A stretch of DNA of 64,000 nt from Flaveria trinervia (GCA_025506515.1 CM046453.1:5267910-5331909), one strand, 5' to 3'; positions 34,321 to 46,117 are shown, numbered from the stretch's first letter. The notes: generated by a model not told the origin, from the sequence alone. Program-made: numbers and translations.

Positions 34321-35515
34321 TTGGCGGTAACCCCTAAGTATAATAATTATATTTTTCTTGTTAAAGTCACCTCCTTAAAATAAGAAAAATAGAAAAGTTT
34401 ATAAATAAAGGAAAGGGTTCAAATAGAAAAAAAAAACAGGTTTAAAGTGTAAGTAGGAATATCAATATTTATCTTTATAATAAATGGTTGAAAACAAATT
34501 ATAAGAAAAAAGGTTTATTAGAGGGGTATGTTAGCATAGCTAATTATAGTTGATTTTTTTAAGTTCTCTCATAACTCTTATGTACAATATTATTATTTTT
34601 ATATAAAAACTACACTACAAAACAAACATTTTTATATTTAAAACAACTACAATATCATTATATAAAAAGATAATAATTTTTTGTGTTTTTTATTTCATAT
34701 ATAATTTGTTTGTAATTGTTTCTTTAGGGCGGTCATTGTAATTTTTTTTGGTTTATGTGTCATTCTGAATACTATTGTATTTTTTAAGATGGTAAATTTA
34801 AGAAAAACTAAATGGTGTAAATGACTAATTCTAGTATGTAAAACACAATAATAAATAAATAATAAAATAATATAATACACTAAAACATTGACAAAAAATA
34901 ACACATATTGATATGAAACGTAAAACACAAGGATAAAATGTCTTATTGTGTTTTTTCTCGTCAATAATTTTGAAAACACACAGGTGAAATAACATCATTG
35001 TGTACATGTAATTATAATATACAATGATAAGATAACATTAAGTTTATATAATAAATAAAAAACAATAACAAAAATAAAACGAAATGATTTAAAATGTAAA
35101 ACAATGACGAATATATATAACAAATGATGAAAAATATTTAACACAATGAACTGATATTGATACGATAATATGATGTATTATACATTTATATAATTATTTG
35201 TGTTCAAAACTTACTAACTTCATATAAAATATGATTTAGGTTGAAAATTAGTATAGAAAAGAAATTTAATATACTCATGATGGAGAAGGACTAGAAATGG
35301 CAAATACAATGACACATGAATTAATTAAACTCGCATCAAAACCCATCAATCATAGAAATAAAGAGATGCGTGTTTGTTATACATTTTTAACAAAAAAAGA
35401 CGGGAGAATAAGATAAATATTTTTAATAAAAAGGAGAGTATAAATATGCAAATGGGTTAAGGAAGGAATCAAAGTATGAGTTTAGAATTCCTTTCTTGAA
35501 ACCAAATATATTTTT
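34321..35515. other. AT-rich sequence upstream of the DC1 gene
   Basis: No gene or element seen. The last few hundred bases presumably carry the DC1 gene promoter. Confidence 0.45.
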
Positions 35516-35605
35516 TTCATTCATTTTTAATGTTGCATAGGTGCAAACATTATATTCTTTTTCATTCATTTTTAATGTTGTATAGGTGCAAACATTATAA
35601 GTATG
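35516..35605 (+). repeat. 45-bp tandem duplication in the DC1 gene leader or promoter
   Basis: Units 35516-35560 and 35561-35605 both begin TTCATTCATTTTTAATGTTG and differ at few positions. Each holds ATAGGTGCAAACATTATA. They end about 50 bp before the start codon. Confidence 0.85.
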
Positions 35606-35657
35606 TTTGTAATTCTCATGGTATTCAACTTTTCCATCGATCTCAAAACAAAATTTC

Positions 35658-37708
35658 ATGGCTAATCACTTTTGTCAGCCTCGGTCATCAATCCAACTTG
35701 ATCACTTTAGTCATGATCATCCGCTCAACCTTATGTATTTACAGCAGCCGAATAACAAAAATAAAGATGATGACGACGAAGACGAAGAAGTTGAAGATGA
35801 CTTTGTGGAGGAGGACCATCACGGTGGCCAATGCAATATGTGTAAGGAAAGAATCTGGTCATTTCATATGTGTTATTACAACTGTAAGTCTTGTGACTAC
35901 TCATTGCATAAATTTTGTGCAGAACTACCCGACCCTGAACAAAATCACCCATCACATCCTGGCCACAATCAAATACTTATGTTACCACATGATTTTGAAT
36001 TTATGTGTTTGGTCTGCAATCTTAAGAGGAGGAATGTCTATTATTACAAATGTGATGTATGTTACTACAGAATGGACATAACATGTGCTACTACATTGGC
36101 ACAAAAGATAAACCATCCTAGTCACCATCACCAACTAGAAAGGATGTTTGGGTCCATAATATCCAGGTGTGTAGCTTGTGGCAATAAACACGAAGGGGAT
36201 TTCTTTCAGTGTACCACTTGTTCTACGTTTCGGATCCACATAGATTGCGTTTTGTTGCCCACAAAGCTACTAATACAAAATCATACTAAAGGAACTTTCA
36301 CTCATTTTCATCCACTTACCCTTGCCTATTCATTTCCCTATTTGGAAAAAAAATCCAAATTCTTTCCCTTTTGTAGACTTTGTAACGACAAGTTTGTCTC
36401 TCATCTATGGATTTACAAATGCGATAAATGTCGTTATTACGTGCATGTTGATTGTGCCACTTCAAAGAGAGAGCCATTCATGTCCATTTTCCAACTTGAA
36501 AGTAAGCATTCTCTTCTTTTTTTATTTTAGTGGTTTTAATTATTGTAATTTGATTTCAAGTATATTATTCATCAGGCCTTGGCAAAACTTATAAAAATTT
36601 TAAGGATAATGAACATTCGAATCTGCTATACCTTCCATTTCATGATGAAGGTGACAACCTTTTGAAGCACCACATTACTAATCAAAAGGAGTTTACTCAT
36701 GAACAACATGATGGTGAAATGCTCAATCATTTAAGTCATCAACACCCGCTCGTCCTTTTCAACGAACAAAATTCTGTTGGTAAAAAAATGGTTTCTCTGC
36801 ATGACCCCATAAAAAGAATTCAACTATTATGTAATGGATGTGTGAAACCAATCACAACAACACCGTTTTACATGTGTTGTCATTATTGTGATGGACAATG
36901 TGGTTTTGTTCTTCATGAGTGGTGCGCCAAGCTACCACTAGAAGTACAAGATTATGTAGGTCATCCTAATCATACTCTTTTTCTTTTACCGAAAATTCCT
37001 AGTAAGTTCTATGGTGTGTTTGAATGCGCCATTTGCGAGTTACCATCCAATGGCTTCGCTTATGGATGCACAATGTGTGAATTTTACGTTGATGTCAATT
37101 GTGCATTTATACCGGAAGAAATCACACATGACGCGCATCCAGATCATCTCCTCTCAAAAATAAATTCTTCAGCTAAGCTGTCAAAAAGGTATTGCAGTGC
37201 GTGCGACTATTCGATGGACACAAGTTTGGGGTTTCATTGTCCTTCTTGTGAGTTCTACATTCATGTAGAGTGCGCTTTCTTATTGCCTAAAGTGATTAAG
37301 CGCAAGTTTGATAAACATCCTTTGAGCTTAAGATACACTCCAGCGGAGAACCATATTAACGAATACTTTTGTGAAATATGTGAGGATGAATTTACCCCTT
37401 GGGAGTGGTTCTATCATTGCACTACATGTGACCAATCTACACATGCTGCTTGTGCACCCTTAATACTTCAATGCGAGCAAGCTACATATAAGGATTATGA
37501 TAGATGTGTTTACAAGTATCTCAATATCAAATTTGAAGGAACACTTGAAATTAAAGGCCACTCGCATTGTTTGACCTTTGTTCAAGGGCTTGAGAGCGAT
37601 GGTGTGTGCTTTAAGTGTGGCATCTCATTGCAGTACAAGTTGATCTTTAGGTGCTTAGAGTGTGAGATTGCAATTCATCATGAGTGTGCTTCTTCATTTG
37701 TTAGTTGA
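35658..37708 (+). CDS. Cysteine/histidine-rich C1 (DC1) domain protein
   Basis: Two exons, 35658-36501 and 36576-37708 (donor GTAAGC, acceptor TTCATCAG), make 1977 nt and 658 aa. The protein is a string of about nine DC1 units of the form CxxC ... CxxC ... HxxCA: CNMC/CKSC, CLVC/CDVC, CVAC/CTTC and CRLC/CDKC in exon 1; CNGC/CHYC, CAIC/CTMC, CSAC/CPSC, CEIC/CTTC and CFKC/CLEC in exon 2. Near the N terminus are the HDHPL motif and an acidic run (residues ~36-55, mostly Asp/Glu). DC1 proteins are a large plant family with zinc-binding, lipid-binding-like folds; most lack a proven function, and some respond to stress or pathogens. No signal peptide or membrane segment is seen. The start chosen gives the HDHPL motif and follows the tandem repeat. 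Intact. Confidence 0.9.
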
Positions 37709-38159
37709 TCTGGTTCACTTGGCTTAATACTTTGGTGTAACCATACACTATTGTAAATTTATAATGTGTCTAGTGAAAAGGCTGTCATAGCTTGAGTAAC
37801 ATAAATAATCAAATAGTCGATGTGCTTGTGCCATACACCGAGTTGTTGTATAATTTATTAAAAGATTTACTCAGGAATGTTCGAGCCCTTTGTATCGAAT
37901 ATTTTCATCCATTTCTTTTGAGACGAGGTAAGATGAGATATTGTTGTATGAGATAGCAGGTTGGTATGAGATGGCTTGTCTTTTTTGTGATGATTCTATG
38001 GACAGAAGCTCAGCAGGAAGTGCTTGATAAACATATTGTAGTTTGGTGATTAAATCAATCAATAGTGTTTGATAAACAAAATTCAATGATGAATGATAAT
38101 GTAGGTTTTTAGAACATACATGAGGGGATTCATAATGACTAGAGGTGAGTAATTAGAAA
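37709..38159. other. 3' flank of the DC1 gene
   Basis: Probably 3' UTR, then sequence without recognisable features. Confidence 0.45.
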
Positions 38160-38372
38160 CTAAGTGGGAACCAGCCTCACAACCAACAATGTATTATAGA
38201 TGCTCAAGAAATTCAAAACACCATTAGATACCACAAGCCCTTCGATTGAATCGATTAATCCATTAATCCAATCAAGGCACAAAGCAATTTTTTCGTCTTT
38301 TGACCAAGGAGTATTTTTCCATTTACAAGACCCCGAGTCTTCCGGTTGACTTGAACCTCCCGCTCCACCCAT
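38160..38372 (-). pseudogene. Remnant with a SANT/Myb-like start
   Basis: A 70-codon frame reads GGAGGSSQPEDS then WKNTPWSKDEKIALCLDWI, like the N-terminal SANT/Myb-like segment of plant proteins related to PIF/Harbinger ORF1 and NAM-associated families. It then loses resemblance and has no downstream exon. Probably a transposon or gene fragment; function not claimed. Confidence 0.35.
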
Positions 38373-38497
38373 AGTCTTGGGATGAGAGTGTCTCTTTACT
38401 TAAACATTAGGAACATCTTCAATCGACGCTACGTTTTAAGTCGATTGTGTCTCTGGAATGATCTCGTCGGGACAAGCAATGTTTGTAAAAGCCTCAT

Positions 38498-39117
38498 CGA
38501 GATGCAAACTTTAGCTGAATGAACCATTCTAATGACCCGAAATTTTTCATGGAAAGGGTTTCTAAAAAATTAAGAAAGAAAGGAGAGAAAATAAATAAAG
38601 ATATGATGAATTTATTATAAGGTGTGGGGTTGTACTTATTGGGTAAAATGTATAATTTTGAAAAAAAAAATATTTAAATTAATAAAGCCCAACAGTTCTT
38701 TTCACACACCCCAATATCCAGCGGCTCCTTTTCCACGCTACCATGCTCGTGCCATCAATCTTGCGACCCAGCCGCACTTGCATCTTATGGTGTGTGCGAC
38801 CAGGTGGCAAAGCCGGGTGGCCGCGCCCCTTTTCGCGACTCGACAACACATAGTCTGATTGACATGCGACAAACCTATTTTCTTTTATTATATACATAAG
38901 ATTTACACAACTAAGTTACTAATTAAAATTATCAAAAAAAACCAAGTTGAATATGGTAAGGACTCTAGCTTAGGTTCGTAGAGTCCGACCCATCATAAGC
39001 TCGATGGGTATTTGGCAGAGGCCCATGTGATTGGGGCGAACCAAAATTAACCGGGTCTAACAATATATAGGATCTTTTTAAACAGGTTCAAAACCAAAAA
39101 GGGTGTTTAGTATTGTT
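38498..39117 (+). repeat. 620-bp segment, copy 1 (partner at 62790-63406)
   Basis: From ATCGAGATGCAAACTTTAGC to GGGTGTTTAGTATT the sequence matches 62790-63406 with only scattered differences. It contains a GC-rich stretch (38716-38860) inside AT-rich flanks, and open frames on both strands whose similarity between copies reflects the recent duplication. Both ends are sharp: the flanks differ. The AATGACCCGAAATTTTTC near the left end resembles an LTR start, so it may be an LTR piece. Confidence 0.85.
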
Positions 39118-39464
39118 TTAATTTTGATCACTAACTGTAATGGCAACAAGGGGGTCGAGCATTGAATCAACTCATGCGTAAATGACAACTTTTGTTAAAA
39201 CATCATTCTCTATATAAAAGCATAATGCTAGCTACAGTAATGTACATATTCTTTGCAAGTTATAAAACTTGCCAATGCATGAATGATACTATACTACAAG
39301 CTTACCAGACCCTATTGTTTCGATCATTGTTTTCCACCACAACGAAATCCATTGCTTCGATCTTCTTTCTTCTTTTGATTTACTTTGTTGGTTTTAAAGA
39401 ACCAATTTAAGGGGTATCTATGTTTATCTTTTTGTTTTAGGGGTTTTAGTTCGGCTCTAAACAA

Positions 39465-42400
39465 ATGGTGATGCACAATCGAAAATCTTTTACAGGTATG
39501 TGTTCGTATATATTTTTCCTCGAGCACAAATTGATAAGATTATGATTGCATACTAACTTCAAAGATATCGCTAGTATGATTGCAGAATGCATCCAAAAAG
39601 ATCGCAACTACGATCCCTTTGAGAACCTGATGAATTTCAGGTTAGTATCTAATTCTATTCCTTTTTTGTGTTTTTTTTTGTTTCAATACCTAAACTGGTT
39701 TTTTTGATTATCATTTAGATTACAATTAATAATGTTTTGTCAAGTTACATCAAAATAGAAGGTAGACGGGCAACAAGCTGCGCCGCCACCCCTTTCTGAA
39801 TAACAAATCCTAACCTTCCAAAAACAAATCCTTGCCTCCCCGGGGTTGAGCAATGGTTGTCTATGACCCGTTGGACCCTGGTCAAAAAGTTGATAGCTTC
39901 TGGCGTTAGGGAGCCAAATGTATCAAAGGCAAAGGGAACAAAAGCGTGCTGGTTCTCTGCGCAAGCTTTAGCATGTTTATCCACTTTCTTTGATTCTGCC
40001 TTTCTTGCTGCTTGACCAGCTAAGAATGAAACCCCTGTGAGGTCCACACAAGCATGTTTGCCCCCAGCCCAGCTAAAGACGAGCAGATCCGCTGGTCGCA
40101 AAGTAGACCTCCCTTCCATAGGGTCCGTGAGGAAATTCACAGGGGCTTCATTCTTAGCAGAAATCCCAGCTCTTCTTAGGATGTCCCCCAAAACATCTCG
40201 TACCCAGTCATGCCGATATTTGAACCCAGGTAGCTCTTTACAGTGAAGGGCGTACTCCCCATATTTATCCATACAAGCTTTACGACATATCAGACATGTT
40301 TCATCTTCCGGGTACATAGGGATCATCAACCGGTATTTGAGAATTGCTCTATAAAACTGGAGACATGCACTGTCCCAACCCTTCAATCGGGATAACGGTC
40401 AAAAAGTCCTGAGCATGGGGGCCCTTCAGGCACTCAAACACCGCCTTTTGGCGGGATGACAAAGAAAAAACTTCTCCCAGGCTTTGAGCGATTTTGCTAA
40501 ACAGAGCATTCGCCAAAGTTGTTTGTGGCTTCGAGGGGGCGGTGTCCTTATTAGAGAAACCGCCAATATCCAAGTCTGGGAGAAGGACATATAAGCGTTC
40601 GAGCGCCTGCTGATAGTCAGGGTCAAGCCCGAAGACCCCACTGTTTCGAAGGATATGATCTTGTAGTTCCCAAGACTGAGCTCTAGAGGCCACAAAAGCA
40701 TAAGCCCCAACATCTCGAGCTGAAAGGAGTCCCAAACCACCGAGACGCATTGGCAAAGATGCCAAACGCCATTGGAGATCACCAAAAAAAGGGCCACCAC
40801 CCACGACTATGTCTTCTATAGCCTCCGTGAGGCCATCATCGAACCGAGATACCGCATCCTCCATCAAATGGGGTTGACAAGTGCGCAACCCAAAAAGTAA
40901 CTTAGCAACTCCCATGCACGACCTTAGCAAAAGTAGTTCACATGGGGATTCCTAAGGCAGGGCAAGAGTTTCATGAGGTCAACCGCTCCCGAGGCCCGCC
41001 GCCCAGCCAACTCCTCAATAAAGCTAGGATCACGGCTAACAGCTCCACCAAGGAGCTTAACCCCCCTCTCTGGTCTACCAATCCCTCTCGGGAAAAGTCC
41101 GTCCTGAACTTTACGCCCATCGCATGTCGGCCAAAAAACCTCTGTTTTCTTAATGTTGAGATAAAGCCCCAGAGATGGCCCTTCCACGTTGATGATGTCT
41201 AAGGCCTTAGCAACCTCAGACGCGTTGCCGATAATCGTTCCATCATCCAAATACTAAGCATGAAACAAAAGGTTACAACGGTCCTGGACCCGAAGAATAA
41301 GGGGGTGTAAGGCAAGGGCAAAGAGAAGGGGCCCTAAGGGATCTCCTTGTTGTACTCTGGTAGTAGCCCCAATACAATCATTACCAACATACAACTTAGC
41401 AGGCTGAGCATAAAGAAATTAGACCCACCGATAGATTGACGGGCAATGCTGATGAACCTCTTGAAGGGAGGTTGTGCGGTCGACCGTGTTAAAAGCATTA
41501 GAGAAATCCACAGTAAGCAAGGCCAAGGAGCCGTCTTCATGACAAGAGTTGTGAAACCTGTTTGCACTATGAAGCACCGCCTCTGCACCATTAGGCATCC
41601 CTACCCCAAATTGAAAGTCCCCCAAGTGCTGGGCCATGTCTTTCCCGACCTTCTTCATCACCACCTTAGAAACCAACCTTCGCCAAATACACCCCACATC
41701 AATAGGCCGAATTCCTTTATCAGGCTTCAATAAGGGGGTGAGGGGGGCCGACGCAACAAACTCAGCAAGCACTTTAGGGCAAGATCCCTCAAGCAATAAG
41801 TTAACAACTTCAGTATTGCTCGTAAGCAAAACTGAGGGAGTCATAGAGCCCTCGCCACCAATAGCATCTAACAAGTGTTGGGCCCGCATCCCGTCCCTAC
41901 CACATGACGTCCCTTTGGGGAAGGATCTGATACATTTGAACACACACTCCTCATCAACAACAAGAGTGGGTTAGGCTAAAGGGTTGGAAGGAAAGGACGG
42001 CGGTGGCACCACTGGGTGTTTATCAATAAGAGCTTTCAAGGTCGACTCACCAAAAGGGGCAACTCCACGAGAGCATAGGACCTTAATCGCAGCCGTAAAA
42101 TGCCCATCTCTGACTTTCCGAAGACATTGCTTAACATTAGGGTCCCTTTCCTTGTCTTCCTCTCTCATGCATTCCCCTCTAATAGCACCAGCCTCTCCCA
42201 CGCTATCCAACAGGGACGAGACCAAAGCATCAAACCCGAACCCATTTTTCCAAACTGTTAGCGCGTGCAAGATGTTACTACACTGCAAAGATTTCCTGTT
42301 CCCTGATCTTCGCTCTCGTCTGGTGGATGGTCTGACCACCAGCAAGGTGCAACGTGGTAGCAAAAGCAATTGAACCCAATTTTCAACGGAACCTGGCGAC

Positions 42401-43343
42401 CCCACCACTTTACGCAAAGCACCTGTTAAAACCTGAGCAAACAACAGCTGACAACTGGGGGGAATGTTTTTAACAGTCTGAATGGGAAGTGAAAAAACCC
42501 GCTCGAGGAGGTTAACATCACCCCCGAGCCCTGCTGGGTGACGTGGGTTTGTGTCAACCACCACTTGACATGGTTCCCGGATCCCAACAATAAAATCTTC
42601 AACAGTAAACAAGTTTGGTGAACAACATATATATCATCATCGCTTTAATGTCTTTTGTTTCAATACCTATAACTTAGGTAATGCGTATGTTCTAAATTTG
42701 AACCGTTTAATTTATTGTTTGAAAATGTATTTTTGTATCAAATATTTGAAAGATAAAAGATATTCAAACATCCAGTTTTTTAGTTTAAATGCAATTTTGG
42801 TGTCTACAACTCAACAAGTACATCTGAAATTTGATTTTTCAATTTTGAAATTAAGAGGCCATATGTTCAGATCCATAACCAAAGTAATGTTCCAGTATTT
42901 GAGAATTAAAGTATGCCAACATTCATTGTTATTTATTGAACTTTAAAGACATATTTTTAAGTAATTGTAGTCATGAAAATTCTGCTATTAGGCTTCTTCA
43001 TACTAAAGACACCAAATGCTTACACTCTTTGTATTCTGAATATTTAACTGAAAATAGATCTTCACTTTACTTATATTTCGTATTAAATTGTACTGCAAAG
43101 TTGTCATAATCCCTGCTTTGTTATAGTCTGTTTCATATACCCTAAGCTGTGTAGAACCTACAAACATGGGCGCGATTGTGTTCTAATGCAATTTTATATA
43201 ATTCTGATGGACGTTAGGTTGTCCATAGTTGTTAAGATTGCTAAGTTCTTAACCATTTTACCGATGTGTAAACTCATTTTCTAATGAGGTGGTGACGGGA
43301 ATTTTTGCTGATTTGATTTAGGAAGTTGCTGAGACAACCATGA
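39465..43343 (+). CDS. Doubtful three-exon mini-gene or captured gene fragment
   Basis: Three short exons keep one frame: 39465-39495 (MVMHNRKSFT, donor GTATGT), 39586-39640 (acceptor TGATTGCAG; CIQKDRNYDPFENLMNF; donor GTTAGT) and 43322-43343 (acceptor TTTGATTTAG; KLLRQP, stop). The middle exon looks coding by composition and has good borders on both sides. I do not recognise the 36-aa product. The second intron contains the whole non-LTR element at 39693-42652. It could be a fragment carried by a Helitron or the remains of a gene; the terminal exon is especially weak. Confidence 0.3.
39676..39692. repeat. Target-site duplication, left copy
   Basis: TTTTGTTTCAATACCTA, identical to 42653-42669. 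Seventeen bases is a usual length for target-primed reverse transcription. Confidence 0.9.
39693..42652 (-). mobile_element. Non-LTR retrotransposon, 2.96 kb, possibly of restriction-like-endonuclease type
   Basis: It is bounded by a perfect 17-bp direct repeat, has no LTRs and reads on the minus strand. The 3' end is A-rich (AATCAAAAAAACC next to the duplication). The coding region begins within about 20-30 bp of the 5' end, so the copy may be 5'-truncated. No apurinic endonuclease domain is seen upstream of the reverse transcriptase. Compositionally it is GC-richer than its surroundings. Confidence 0.85.
39745..42635 (-). pseudogene. Non-LTR retroelement ORF: reverse transcriptase plus zinc-knuckle/PD-(D/E)XK-like C terminus
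   Basis: One frame runs from about 42635 to 40931, broken by stops at about 41971, 41419 and 41254. Frame shifts near 40930 and 40380 follow, ending at 39745. Reverse-transcriptase motifs: FPKGTSCGRDG, APLTPLLKPDKGIRPI, LLTVDFSNAFN (motif A), QQGDPLGPLLFALAL (motif B), YLDDG (motif C, 41253-41239). After a thumb-like region comes CLICRKAC ... HC (40296-40240), RHD (40215-40207), an EAP, and RPAD followed by Asp 15 residues later (40098-40042). That order matches the CCHC, RHD/RHN, PD...D plan of R2-type restriction-like endonucleases. The N-terminal ~200 residues are unrecognised; no DNA-binding finger is evident. Not functional as read. Confidence 0.8.
42653..42669. repeat. Target-site duplication, right copy
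   Basis: Exact copy of 39676-39692. Confidence 0.9.
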
Positions 43344-44450
43344 ATCGAAGGATGAACATATATCGAATTTATTTATAAAGGAAAAGTTTTCAGGGGGAGG
43401 AAGCAAGAAGATTTGATGAAATGTAAGGATGTTGCTGGGATAATATTGTTAGTCAAAATGACATTGTTGTAATTTAATTGTTTATGCAATTGGATAAATT
43501 CAACACTTGATATTCATAGAATGGCATTGTTGTAATACTTCGCTTCTATTAGATAATTGTTAACATCTTTGTTTGTAGTGTGACGCTACAGAGTGTAAAT
43601 AAGTATTATCGCCCATGGTTGCAATGTAGTCACAATGTGTAGATAACTAATGTTAACTTCTTTAAGTTATAGTTTGGTTTTGTGTTGCTAATACTTCTCT
43701 AAAATGTATATTTCATTATATGAAGCTCATTTCTTGTTGTGTTGTTGATCAACAATGCTAAGAAGTTTGTTAATAATACGGAGTAAAACCCAGGTGCAAA
43801 GCCCCGACGCGAAGCACATGAGTACATTACTAGTTACTAGTAACATACTGCAAAACAGTGTTCAGTGAAATACAAGGTTTACACAGTATGTATTATTTAA
43901 ATACAAGGTTTTACACAGTATGTTTTATTTTTGAAGCACAACTCTTTAAACTAGGCTATCTAAACTATTAATGCATGCATACATGTTTTATTTTTAAAGC
44001 ACAACTCTTTACACTAGGCTATCTAAACTATTAATGCATGCATACACTTGTCATAAACAACTTTCTCTTTTATCTTTTCTAACTTAAATATCCCAACTCT
44101 TTTTTTATTACAGGAAAGAAGAGAACTACTATTTATATTATTATTTAAAATTTTATAAAATATATTATGTCTGAATAATATATATAAATATATTATATAA
44201 TTAATAAAATACAACTAATTTAATAAGTTTTTTTTATATGTTGACCCTGTGATTTCTTTCATGCAATATATCCTATCCTTTTTAAGTGTATTTGGACTTT
44301 ATTTATTTTTCTTTTTTTGTTTTTGTTTTTGGTTTTGTTTTCTTTTTTATTTTTACAAATTACACAACTCCACGTGACAAGACTTGCCGTGTAATGTGAA
44401 TATTTTTTATTCATTTTTGTTTCTTTTGTTTTCGTATTTAATTAAGTTTA
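42670..44450. other. AT-rich sequence without a supported gene apart from the possible mini-exon
   Basis: Open frames (for example 42698-42946) show no family resemblance. A 60-70-bp stretch with GAAGCACAACTCTTTA is repeated in tandem near 43931 and 44000. 43790-43835 has a Helitron-end-like look but no clear hairpin. Confidence 0.4.
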
Positions 44451-44709
44451 GGAGCACTTGGTTGGAATGAATGAAATCGAATGGAATTGAGAAACTAGTA
44501 TTGTTTTTAAGTAAAATTATGTTTGAGTGGACAATGACATATAAAACCGAATGAAATGTTTCAACTCAAATTCCTTTACAACCAAGCGAATTTGAGGTGA
44601 AACATTCTCTTGGATTTTATATTTTATTACCCACTCAAACTAGTATAATTTTACTTGAAAATTATGCTAGTTTTTAATTTCATTCTATTCCTTCCAACCA
44701 AACGCTCCC
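44451..44709. mobile_element. Tourist-like foldback MITE, about 260 bp
   Basis: GGAGCACTTGGTTGGAAT at the left is mirrored by ATTCCTTCCAACCAAACGC at the right. Inner segments (AAACTAGTAT...AAGTAAAATTAT against ATAATTTTACTTGAAAATTATGCTAGTTT) also pair, so the whole element folds. TTA flanks both sides (one extra C at the right), consistent with PIF/Harbinger insertion. Confidence 0.75.
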
Positions 44710-44710
44710 T

Positions 44711-45315
44711 TAGACTTTATATTAATAGGTAAACTCACCGGTTATATTAGATTTTATAAATTTAATACCCACACCATTTCTATAGTACCATTTCAAAATA
44801 TACGACGACGGATATCAAAACCACAACGACGCGTGGGTGTCATACTAATTAAGTACGATCTGAATATTAGACATAACCAACCGGAACCATTTTCTTTTGG
44901 CATCTATATATAACAGGACACCCTTTGAAAATGAAAGTAATAATATCATATTATAAAAACTAATGCATTCATTAAATTTAAATGTCAAAGTAAGCTATAA
45001 ATCAAATTATTTATCCATATAATTTAGGACTCTTAGCTGCATTAACGTTTTAGATACCTTTAAATTGACCACAATATTTTTGTTATTTTCATAATAACCC
45101 CTCATTCATCTTTAGAATATCCCATGCAATTATTTTGAGTTAATTACTTAAACAATAGATAGGCTTAATCTCACTTGGAATCTATGAACAATTTCTTCAT
45201 CTTGAGAGGCTAAAGTGAACTCTGAGATTAAGTTTTATGTTTTGACCACATGATTTTAGTTTTTTACATAACAACCTCATTTCCTCTTTTAATTTTTTTA
45301 ATTAAAGTTCTTTTG
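44711..45315. other. AT-rich flank of the gypsy element
   Basis: No gene seen. The last five bases, TTTTG, are the presumed left target-site duplication of the gypsy element; its partner is outside the window. Confidence 0.45.
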
Positions 45316-46117
45316 TGTAACACCCGATTATTTATTTTAAAGTCGAAGAAAGCAGAATAAAGTGAAAGAAAAGAAGGAAAAGAAATAAGCCCAAGTCTAG
45401 GGGTAAAAAGTTTCCAAAAGAACAAAATGTTTAAAAAGTTGGTGATAAAGGTGGCATAGCCGCCCATCACCCTTTCTACACACAAATTTTCGGATTTTTA
45501 GAGAGAGAAGTAGCAGGAAGCAGAGAACTCTCGGGTTTGAAGAGAAACAAGTTGAAAGTGGGTTCTAAGCGGTTGAATTCAATTTGCAAACGAGCTTGGA
45601 CGAAGCCATACTCAAAAGCTACAAAGGTGAGTTCTAGAACCCATCTTCTACCTGTTTTAACTAATTTGGGGGGTGGAAATGCATGAACGTACGTTTTTAT
45701 TAAACTGGGTTTCGAACCCGTATGTATGATTGTATGTATGTGGAATGTACGATGTCATGTATGATTATGTTCATGCTTGATGATGTATGATTGTGTTTCT
45801 AAGGCTTAGAGGGTAGGATTTAAGCTTTATACATGATGAATGGTGTATGGGAATCAAATATGATGTTTTAGGCTCACATGTTAAGTTTTTTAAATCTGCC
45901 CAAGTGTTTGAAAGTCAATGCGGATGGAAAGGTTAATGCGGATGAGCAAGTAAGACAATGCGGATGAGTATTGGAAATAAATGCGGATGAACAGTTAAAT
46001 GCGGATGGGCATTAACCACCAAGTAAGTCAAGCGGATGAGCATTGACTAAGGATGAGAGATGCGGATGGAAATGCGGCTGAGCAAGGTTAATGCGGAAGA
46101 GTAAATATAAGTATGGG

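Noticed and set aside
34321..35400. Possible gene in the 1-kb stretch before the DC1 gene
   Set aside because: Only short, low-complexity frames; no splice-consistent coding.
35530..36081. 183-codon plus-strand frame overlapping the DC1 gene
   Set aside because: Shadow frame: the DC1 reading frame has the CxxC/HxxC motifs and a clean intron.
38622..38858. Frame present in both copies of the 620-bp segment
   Set aside because: The copies are recent duplicates; similarity does not indicate coding, and there is no recognisable domain.
43785..43836. Helitron-like end (AAACCCAGGTGCAAAGCCCCG to TACTAGTTACT)
   Set aside because: The hairpin is too poor and no 5' end was found.
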